The position numbers and the translations under genes are program-made. Below are positions 1-5,457 of a stretch of DNA of 6,737 bases, piece by piece. The DNA comes from Rhodospirillales bacterium (GTDB lineage Bacteria; Pseudomonadota; Alphaproteobacteria; Rhodospirillales; Casp-alpha2). The stretch's first letter is position 1, and each line of letters begins with the position of its first letter. The stretch spans positions 1 through 6,737 of the forward strand of contig JAJFIE010000032.1 in assembly GCA_021775275.1 (NCBI GenBank), written 5' to 3'. A model generated the notes under the pieces. That model ran no database searches. It saw only the letters and a program-made list of their open reading frames with translations, and had not been told where the DNA came from.

Positions 1-823
1 GATCGAACTCAGTGGTGTACCGGTATTCGATGCTACGAGCGGGGAATTCTCAGGCGTCCGCGGGACTGCCGTGGATATCACAGAACGCCACCAATTCGAG
101 CAAAAGCTACAAAAAGCGCGAGACGACGCTGAAAATGTAAACCGGCACAGATCAACTTTCCTGCACACCCTGGCGGATGAAATTCGTGCGCCTCTGGAAA
201 TTATCTTCCAAACGAGCCGGAAACTAGACTCTACCCCGGAAGCAGACGATCTGGCACGGCATATGGTTGATATTCAGAAAGCAGGAGACCGGCTCGAGCA
301 TCTGGCCAGCGAAATACTTTATCTTGCGCGACTGGAATCCGGTCAAATGGAGTTCGCCATGGAACCCATCGCCCCAACAGCCATTGTTGATGAATGCCTG
401 CTCGATGTAGAGCCTCTGGCACAGGAACGAAACGTACGAATTCTGGGCGTTCATCAATGGGATGGCAGCATTGCCGTAGACCGCCACCAATTCAAACAGG
501 TCCTGCTCAACCTGATTACCAATGGCATCAAATACAATCGGGTTGGCGGACAGTTGACCATCGCCACCTCGCGTGAAGACCCCAGACGCTACCGCCTCTG
601 TGTGACCGATGAGGGAGCCAGCATTCCGGAACACAGCCATGAGGATTTGTTTCAACCGTTTTCACACCTGCGACGTCCCGACAACAATGGTGAAACCGGG
701 CTTGGACTGGCGATCACGAAACAGTTGGTGGAGGGTATGCACGGTCATATCGGTTGCTCACCGGATACCCATGAGGGTTCGACATTCTGGGTCGAATTTC
801 CCGCTGAAAGCAGAATTGACTAA
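1..823 (+). CDS. PAS-containing sensor histidine kinase with Asp in place of the H-box His, 5'-truncated by the window
   Basis: The frame is open from the window edge (first full codon at nt 2), so the true start lies upstream and 273 residues are visible. Residues 1-27 are the end of a PAS/PAC domain (G-V-R-G-T-A-V-D-I-T-E). A charged, probably coiled-coil linker leads into a HisKA dimerisation helix. The H-box reads FLHTLADEIRAPL where the family has F-L-x-x-M-S-H-E-I-R-T-P-L, so the phospho-acceptor His is Asp59 (codon GAT, nt 176-178). The ATPase domain follows: N-box with Asn174 (LLNLITNGIKYN), G1 box DEGAS at 203-207 (family D-x-G-x-G), F-box LFQPF near 216-220 and G2 box ETGLGL at 231-236. 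The C-terminus GSTFWVEFP is typical of hybrid-type kinases. The family autophosphorylates on His and passes phosphate to a receiver; this one probably cannot do so in the usual way. The adjacent receiver/HD-GYP gene is the natural partner candidate. Family assignment is firm, activity is not. Confidence 0.93.
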   Translation, partial: IELSGVPVFDATSGEFSGVRGTAVDITERHQFEQKLQKARDDAENVNRHRSTFLHTLADEIRAPLEIIFQTSRKLDSTPEADDLARHMVDIQKAGDRLEHLASEILYLARLESGQMEFAMEPIAPTAIVDECLLDVEPLAQERNVRILGVHQWDGSIAVDRHQFKQVLLNLITNGIKYNRVGGQLTIATSREDPRRYRLCVTDEGASIPEHSHEDLFQPFSHLRRPDNNGETGLGLAITKQLVEGMHGHIGCSPDTHEGSTFWVEFPAESRID

Positions 824-843
824 CAGGATTGACGGATTAAAAC
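816..843 (+). promoter_or_regulatory. Possible sigma70-type promoter ahead of the small ORF and HD-GYP gene
   Basis: TTGACT (816-821, five of six matches to the -35 consensus) is followed after 16 nt by TAAAAC (838-843, four of six matches to the -10 consensus). It overlaps the end of the kinase gene and would start transcription just before the ribosome binding site at 865-872. The match is moderate and could be chance. The 148-bp spacer is long enough for an independent promoter. Confidence 0.22.
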
Positions 844-864
844 AGGCGTTTGGGTCGCATTGTT

Positions 865-872
865 AGAAAGGA
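865..872 (+). promoter_or_regulatory. Strong Shine-Dalgarno sequence before the small ORF
   Basis: AGAAAGGA ends 6 nt before an ATG at 879. It is the best ribosome binding site in the spacer between the kinase and HD-GYP genes. It serves the 27-codon open frame, not the HD-GYP start 100 nt further on. Confidence 0.5.
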
Positions 873-878
873 TACAAA

Positions 879-962
879 ATGATATGTTTCTTTCCGACAC
901 CACTGGAAATAGTGGTTCAAAACCTTATCTGCTATACCAACACACCCGATCCAGATAAGTAG
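879..962 (+). CDS. Possible 27-aa small ORF or leader peptide upstream of the HD-GYP gene
   Basis: An ATG at 879 with a well-placed AGAAAGGA site opens a 27-codon frame ending at TAG (960-962). The product begins MICFFPTPLEIVV and ends NTPDPDK; it has two Cys, a hydrophobic first half and no recognised family. Its stop lies 9 nt before the HD-GYP ATG (972), which itself has only a weak binding site. Ribosomes finishing the small ORF could re-initiate on the HD-GYP gene (translational coupling). A 6-bp inverted repeat lies inside the frame. Chance is a real alternative, because short open frames are common; the ribosome binding site and the spacing are the only support. Confidence 0.33.
   Translation: MICFFPTPLEIVVQNLICYTNTPDPDK
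899..916 (+). repeat. Short inverted repeat in the kinase/HD-GYP spacer
   Basis: ACCACT (899-904) and AGTGGT (911-916) are exact reverse complements separated by GGAAAT. No T-run follows, so an intrinsic terminator is unlikely. It could be a small operator or an RNA hairpin within the small ORF, or chance. Confidence 0.35.
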
Positions 963-971
963 ACGCACGAT

Positions 972-2084
972 ATGACCGACGTCCAACTTGAAACTTCCGG
1001 AAGAAACCATCTTTTCGCAGTGAGCGACAGCGACCAGTACCTGACTCAAATTGAGCAAGCTGCCCATTCGTTCTATCGAACCAAAACATTCAATGATCCC
1101 GATGAATTGCTGGACCTGCTCCACAAACAGGTTCCGTCAGCACTGGTTATCGATGCCAAGCTTCAGGGTATGTCCGGCATAGACATGATCTCGAAAGTTC
1201 GCAGCTTCTTAAGCAGTGATCAATTGCCCATCGTATACACGATACAAGGCGACCGCATCGATCAACTCGGTACGGCCAGGGGGGTCCCTGGCGTAAAAGC
1301 CCTGGAGAAGCCTTACCGGAGGACGGAACTGCTTCACGCCATTTCCAGTCAGGTGAACTCGGCTATTGAAGCGGAGTGGGACAATATCGAGCCGGTGCAA
1401 CAGGCGGCGCTGAAAAACACCCTGGAGTCATTTAACTCAATCGCTGATCTGATCAGTGAAGGGAACCCCGTCGCCTACGAAAATGTGACGGCTAACTGCG
1501 AGCCGTTGATCAAAGCGGTGCAGGACCAGAACTATAAGGAGATGCTGAAAGGGGTCCAGGGGCACGACAACTATTCGTATGTTCATTCCATGCGTGTGGC
1601 GACGCTTTTAAGCCTGTTCGGCGCCGCCATCGGCATCAAGGGCGAAGATCATATGACCCTGACCGCAGGCGGTCTGTTACATGATGTGGGCAAGATGGTT
1701 ATTCCCCACGAAGTACTGAACAAGGCCGGAAAGCTCGACGAGGGTGAGTTCGTTGTCATGAAGAGCCATGTCACCCATACACTGGATTTCCTGGAGAAGA
1801 CGAAAACGCTGCCGAACGGCGTCATGATCATTGCCGGGCAGCACCACGAAAAACTCGATGGGTCCGGTTATCCTTTCGGCCTTAAGGGTACGGAGCTTAA
1901 TCAACTGGGACGCATGGCTTCCATCATTGATGTGTTCAGCGCCCTGACCGACCGGCGGGTCTACAAACCCCCCATGCCACCGGAAAAAGCGTTTTCCATC
2001 ATGGGCAGTATGGAAGGCCACCTGGACCAGACGCTTATGCTGGTGTTCAAGGAAATGCTGCTCGATAGCGTGGGCGATTTGTAG
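972..2084 (+). CDS. Two-component response regulator with HD-GYP domain (predicted cyclic di-GMP phosphodiesterase)
   Basis: The 370-aa protein is complete; an in-frame TAG at 960-962 rules out an upstream start. Residues about 12-128 form a receiver domain: acidic Asp19/Asp21, phospho-acceptor Asp61 (VIDAKLQGMSG), Thr90 (IVYT) and Lys113 (EKP). A helical linker of about 70 residues follows. The HD-GYP domain covers about 195-370: His205, HD pair His237-Asp238 with Lys241 (LLHDVGK), His266, His291-His292 (HHEKLDGSGYP, the GYP motif at 299-301), Asp320 and ALTDRR. All usual metal and substrate residues are present. Tyr201 sits four residues before His205 where tri-iron members have Glu, which suggests a two-metal centre. 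The family opens cyclic di-GMP to pGpG/GMP in the cytoplasm, under control of receiver phosphorylation. The ribosome binding site is weak, so coupling to the small ORF is possible. The kinase gene upstream is the likely but defective-looking partner. Confidence 0.95.
   Translation: MTDVQLETSGRNHLFAVSDSDQYLTQIEQAAHSFYRTKTFNDPDELLDLLHKQVPSALVIDAKLQGMSGIDMISKVRSFLSSDQLPIVYTIQGDRIDQLGTARGVPGVKALEKPYRRTELLHAISSQVNSAIEAEWDNIEPVQQAALKNTLESFNSIADLISEGNPVAYENVTANCEPLIKAVQDQNYKEMLKGVQGHDNYSYVHSMRVATLLSLFGAAIGIKGEDHMTLTAGGLLHDVGKMVIPHEVLNKAGKLDEGEFVVMKSHVTHTLDFLEKTKTLPNGVMIIAGQHHEKLDGSGYPFGLKGTELNQLGRMASIIDVFSALTDRRVYKPPMPPEKAFSIMGSMEGHLDQTLMLVFKEMLLDSVGDL
1275..1292 (+). repeat. Perfect 7-bp inverted repeat inside the HD-GYP gene
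   Basis: GCCAGGG (1275-1281) and CCCTGGC (1286-1292) pair exactly around a GGGT loop, giving a GC-rich hairpin in the part of the gene that codes for the end of the receiver domain. No T-run follows. It may slow translation between domains or may simply follow from codon choice for A-R-G-V-P-G. Confidence 0.45.
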
Positions 2085-2105
2085 GTGGGGCAATCCGTGG
2101 TAATG

Positions 2106-3356
2106 TTAAGCGGATAGGTTTTCCGGCGGCACGACAAATTCAATGGACTTTGTTTCGAACGCCTCAAGATCACTGGTTTGCCGACCGAGAAAAATTGGCT
2201 CCGTATCCGCCCTGTAAATATTGATTTTTGCATTGTAGACATCACGAAGTCTGCTGTGCTTGTCGACAATGGTGTACTTGTGCACACCGAATTCATTCGC
2301 CTCTGAGCGGTCGCCTGTCAGATAACATTTGATGGAATCGATGTGATCGCCAGACAGTGTCAGGCCCTTGAGACTGGATAGGGTTTCCTGTGTTTTCTCG
2401 ATAAACTGTACGGTATCGATTTTCACCACGTGTCCATGCTCCCCGTCAGGCATGGGAACCCAGAAATCGCCGACCAGAACCTGTCCGGGGAGTGCGCGTT
2501 CCAGCATCCGCGCCAGTTCGATCGTGACATCGCCGACGATATAGCTGTAGAGCGTGGGGTTGAGGCCTTCCGACTGATAAAACTCATAATGCCCACCCAC
2601 ATGAAATGCGGCACGCAACGATGGTGTCATCTTGCTGGCTGACTTCTGGTTGGCGATCGCATTGTCAGCCAGCACCAGATGCATGAAGTGATACAGGTTC
2701 ACATTGGCCTGAATACTGCGATCACGATTCCAGATGTAGAATCCGTCACCTGTGGTTGTGCGGGCAAAACTGATGTCAATATCGTTACTCAACATCTTCG
2801 AGTAGGCGGAGTTCACCGAATAGGCGAGGCTGTTAAGCTGGGTAACCTGCTCAAGGGGCGATAACAGGGAAAACCCGACGATATCAAACAGCGCCACGGC
2901 GCGGTCCTCCACATAGGAGATGCCATATCGCTTCACCAGCATCTCGATCATGGAATAGGGAACATCTATTCCCGGCGTAAAAGGCAGTTCAATGCGGGTG
3001 GGCTCGTATCCCAAAAGCAGACAAAACCGCGCCAGTTCATCCTGTTCAACGTGTTTGGAGCCAGAAATCACGTCCTCAATGACATCGTCGGCATTATTGG
3101 ATCGCCCGTCAGGGGCATTTACTTTATCTGCCGGATTGCCAGGTCGGGCAGCGTATTCGCTGAGCCCATAATGCGGTATCACCAGCAAATCCATGGCGTT
3201 TTCCGCCGATGCCCATACAAGAATCAGATTGCCGCCCAGCGCCCACTGGCCATGCAGGGCGCCATCGAGAAACGTCAAATGCGCTTCATTGACATCGTTT
3301 TCATGCGCCTGCGACACCAATTCGGGAAATTTGCTGAAGTCCAGTTGATAGGCCAT
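2106..3356 (-). CDS. Divergent class III nucleotide cyclase-like protein of unknown substrate
   Basis: This 416-aa cytoplasmic protein has no signal peptide or clear membrane segment. Residues 1-145 match no domain I recognise. Residues about 150-300 fit the class III adenylate/guanylate cyclase fold: FDIVGFS (157-163, metal Asp158), TTGDGFYIW (201-209, metal Asp204), LRAAFHVGG (247-255) and VGDVTIELARMLE (274-286, Arg283). The 46-residue spacing between the two metal Asp residues agrees with the family. By alignment from memory with mycobacterial Rv1625c, the base-selecting Lys becomes Thr200, the second base-selecting residue becomes Tyr272 and the transition-state Asn becomes Ile279. It may use another substrate, act as a sensor, or be inactive. 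The last 115 residues are unassigned. Its stop converges on the HD-GYP stop across 21 bp. The 135-bp upstream gap has no strong promoter match, and the start has only a weak GGA site. The fold is likely; the activity is unknown. Confidence 0.85.
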   Translation of the reverse strand: MAYQLDFSKFPELVSQAHENDVNEAHLTFLDGALHGQWALGGNLILVWASAENAMDLLVIPHYGLSEYAARPGNPADKVNAPDGRSNNADDVIEDVISGSKHVEQDELARFCLLLGYEPTRIELPFTPGIDVPYSMIEMLVKRYGISYVEDRAVALFDIVGFSLLSPLEQVTQLNSLAYSVNSAYSKMLSNDIDISFARTTTGDGFYIWNRDRSIQANVNLYHFMHLVLADNAIANQKSASKMTPSLRAAFHVGGHYEFYQSEGLNPTLYSYIVGDVTIELARMLERALPGQVLVGDFWVPMPDGEHGHVVKIDTVQFIEKTQETLSSLKGLTLSGDHIDSIKCYLTGDRSEANEFGVHKYTIVDKHSRLRDVYNAKINIYRADTEPIFLGRQTSDLEAFETKSIEFVVPPENLSA

Positions 3357-3491
3357 TTATATCCGAACAAAAACACAGCGCTTGCGTCCGCGTACCCAAG
3401 CACACCCTTTCAATTCCCGGATGTTAGCCTTTTGTCGCAAGACGTTACAAGGCATACGCCCGGAAAATACTGAAACCATGGGTGATACGGA

Positions 3492-4829
3492 TCAGGTATC
3501 CAGATCGTACTGCCTGAGTGTGGATTTCTGGCGATCAGCCAGCTTTTGCTCATCGAACCCCTTGATCAGGTCGTGAAACTGCTGGTGCCAGTTTATTTCT
3601 GCCTGAAGGTGAGTGAACACGCTACCCAGTCCGATGGCGGCGCGATCCATGAGAACGAACTCGCGCGGCGGCGTGACACCACCGATCCGGCGAAGTTCTG
3701 AGTGCACCTTGACCGCAACATTTGCCCCATAGACGACAATGCCGTCTTCCTGAATACGTTGCGTGCGATCCTGCATCAACGGGCCGTACAGGAAGCGAGC
3801 CCAGTGGTTCAGAACCTCAATTATCTCGTTCGTCAAATCTGCAAAGCCCCACGTCTCATAGGCGTGGACAGCCAGTTCCATGTCTTCATCTCGCAACGCC
3901 CGGTAGAGATCAATGACCGCACCAACAAATGTCGGCGGGAATACCCGGATGCAGCCGTAATCCAGCAAATTGATCGTCAGGTCCGGACGAACCGAGTAAT
4001 TGCCCAGATGTGGATCACCATGAATGACGCCGTAACCGTAGAACGGTCGGTACCAGGCGCGGAACATATTCATGGCAAGGATATTGCGCTCCTCCAACGG
4101 CCTTTCGGCGAAGCTCAACATGGGGTCGCCGTCCAGCCAGGTCATGGTCAACAATCGGTTGGTGCATAAACTCTCGACCGGTTCGGGCACATGAACACCA
4201 TCCTCATGGGCCAACATGTAGCCGTAGAGCCGCATATGGCGGGCCTCGCGGTCGTAATCCAGTTCTTCGCGCAAGCGGTCTCGTAGTTCGTGATGAATTT
4301 CGCTGGGATCAATCGCCCGGTCATAGCGGCGATAAATGGCGAAGGCGAGCTTGAGCTGTTTCAGATCGGCCTCTACGGCAGACGCCATATCCGGATACTG
4401 AAGTTTGCACGCAAGGGTGCGACCGTCCATGTGCCGGGCGCCGTGCACCTGCCCCAAAGACGCCGCAGCCGCAGCAGTATGGTCAAATTTATCGAAACAG
4501 GCCTGCCAGTCCGGGCCGAGCTCACCCGCCATGCGACGTCGGACAAACGGCCATCCCATGGAGGGCGCATTGGTTTGCAAGTGAACCAGCTCACGCGTGT
4601 ATTCTTCGGGCAACAGATCAGGCACGGTGCTTAAAATCTGCGCAACCTTCATCAGGGGACCTTTAAGGCCCCCCAGTGCGTCCCGTAGCTCCTTGGCATT
4701 GACCGTCGATTCCAGAGGCTTGCCAGTGATACGCCCGGTTGCCGCCCGCGCTGCGACGCCGCCAACGGCGCGGCCCACACGGGCGTAGCGCATGACCCGT
4801 CCGCCCAAACTGTCCTGCTCCCGGTCCAT
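3492..4829 (-). CDS. ABC1/AarF-family atypical protein kinase-like ATPase (UbiB/COQ8 relative)
   Basis: From ATG 4829 the protein has 445 residues. The ABC1 hallmarks occur in order: LKGPLMKVAQ (55-64, the KxGQ motif with Ala for Gly), the Ala-rich loop AAAAASLGQ (about 119-127) replacing the kinase glycine loop, Lys142 (CKLQYP), EELDYD (188-193), the catalytic loop HGDPHLGN (270-277) and metal-binding DYG (290-292) in place of DFG. The family includes UbiB and COQ8, ATPases that support ubiquinone synthesis. This protein lacks the C-terminal membrane helices of UbiB and is shorter, so it is a soluble paralogue whose substrate is not known. A TTG at 4856 would add nine residues, but ATG 4829 fits the family better; neither has a strong ribosome binding site. 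It lies 36 bp after the MOSC gene and is probably the last gene of the pepF-MOSC-ABC1 operon. No convincing terminator follows. Confidence 0.92.
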   Translation of the reverse strand: MDREQDSLGGRVMRYARVGRAVGGVAARAATGRITGKPLESTVNAKELRDALGGLKGPLMKVAQILSTVPDLLPEEYTRELVHLQTNAPSMGWPFVRRRMAGELGPDWQACFDKFDHTAAAAASLGQVHGARHMDGRTLACKLQYPDMASAVEADLKQLKLAFAIYRRYDRAIDPSEIHHELRDRLREELDYDREARHMRLYGYMLAHEDGVHVPEPVESLCTNRLLTMTWLDGDPMLSFAERPLEERNILAMNMFRAWYRPFYGYGVIHGDPHLGNYSVRPDLTINLLDYGCIRVFPPTFVGAVIDLYRALRDEDMELAVHAYETWGFADLTNEIIEVLNHWARFLYGPLMQDRTQRIQEDGIVVYGANVAVKVHSELRRIGGVTPPREFVLMDRAAIGLGSVFTHLQAEINWHQQFHDLIKGFDEQKLADRQKSTLRQYDLDT

Positions 4830-4837
4830 GGTGCGCC

Positions 4838-4875
4838 CGTTCAACCTTCCATTCAATTTTGTCGTTCAACCTTCC
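4838..4875 (-). repeat. 13-bp direct repeat at the MOSC/ABC1 junction
   Basis: CGTTCAACCTTCC (plus strand) occurs at 4838-4850 and again at 4863-4875, with a period of 25 bp. On the coding strand each copy reads GGAAGGTTGAACG, with a Shine-Dalgarno-like GGAAGG followed by TGA; the outer copy holds the MOSC stop codon. The inter-copy sequence is not repeated. It may be a remnant of a short slippage duplication or a site that affects ABC1 translation. Confidence 0.6.
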
Positions 4876-5456
4876 CGGCAAAAATCATAAATACGCTGGG
4901 GCGGTACATGCAGTGTCACGTCATCGCCTGTGTTGATTGTCCCTTCCCGTTCGACCCACGCCGTCACGCCGCGCAGATTGATGGCGGATTTTGCGAAACG
5001 GTCCCCGAATCCGGGAAAATGTACCTCAATCATCATGCCGGGATATTTGCAGGGCTCGTTTTCCATATCCACGACCAGAGAGGCCCCGCCAGCAAAAATC
5101 AGACGGGATGACGGCGGCACCATGGTGAAATCAGGGATACCCGACAGACACAGGTTTGCACCCAGCCATTCCGGCTCCAGATGAGATACCTCCATGGTTT
5201 CGGCAATCTTCGCCAGATCTTCGGTTGAGACGATGGAAACCTGCCGAACATTGCGGATTTCAGTGCCCTGCTTGTACTGCGCCCGCACCCGCACACAGGA
5301 TTCGCGGGTCAAACCTCCATGGTCGTCGCCTTCGAACCCGGCATAGGTTACCGGGACACTTTCCACCCTTTCCGTACTCAGGTCCGTTTTCAGATCACCG
5401 TTAATGGCGATGGCCTCAGCCCGCCCGGTAATTTTCGTTGGCCGTAGTATCGGCAT
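4866..5456 (-). CDS. MOSC-domain protein (stand-alone, molybdenum cofactor sulfurase C-terminal-like)
   Basis: The 196-aa protein starts at ATG 5456 (MPILRPTK), 1 nt after the pepF TGA, with GGAGG 9 nt upstream. A longer start at 5480 would place that site inside the coding region, so the shorter form is preferred. MOSC features are HGGLTRESC near residues 46-54, IRNVRQVSI (67-75), EPEWLGANL (94-102), SRLIFAGGASL near 117-127 and the conserved Cys136 in MENEPC. This Cys is the expected sulfur- or molybdenum-binding residue of MOSC domains, which occur in cofactor sulfurases, mARC-type reductases and YiiM-like proteins. The protein is a single cytoplasmic domain with no ferredoxin or transferase partner, so its reaction is not known. 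Tight spacing makes co-translation with pepF likely. Confidence 0.9.
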   Translation of the reverse strand: MPILRPTKITGRAEAIAINGDLKTDLSTERVESVPVTYAGFEGDDHGGLTRESCVRVRAQYKQGTEIRNVRQVSIVSTEDLAKIAETMEVSHLEPEWLGANLCLSGIPDFTMVPPSSRLIFAGGASLVVDMENEPCKYPGMMIEVHFPGFGDRFAKSAINLRGVTAWVEREGTINTGDDVTLHVPPQRIYDFCREG

Positions 5457-5457
5457 G

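Noticed and set aside
2106..3356. The cyclase-like gene as part of a Pycsar-type anti-phage system.
   Set aside because: No effector gene with a cyclic nucleotide-binding or membrane/nuclease domain is adjacent, and neighbours are a response regulator and housekeeping-type genes.
3425..3456. Minus-strand TTGTAA-18-TAACAT as a promoter for the cyclase-like gene.
   Set aside because: Each element matches consensus at only about four of six positions with a long spacer; too weak to list.
3357..3479. A 40-codon open frame on the minus strand running into the cyclase-like gene, ending TAA directly before its ATG.
   Set aside because: No ribosome binding site before its ATG (3479), no recognisable sequence, and a length expected by chance in a 135-bp gap. 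It could equally be an untranslated leader.
3484..3500. Inverted repeat GATAC/GTATC around the ABC1 stop codon as a terminator.
   Set aside because: Only a 5-bp AT-containing stem with a 7-nt loop and no T-run after it on the minus strand.
4290..4634. Plus-strand open frames of 60-160 codons opposite the ABC1, MOSC and pepF genes.
   Set aside because: They have no family-like sequence and lie fully antisense to genes with clear conserved motifs, so they are shadow frames.
4853..4856. TTG at 4856 as the ABC1 start.
   Set aside because: It adds nine residues (including part of the direct repeat) unlike family N-termini, and has no better ribosome binding site than the ATG at 4829. It remains possible.
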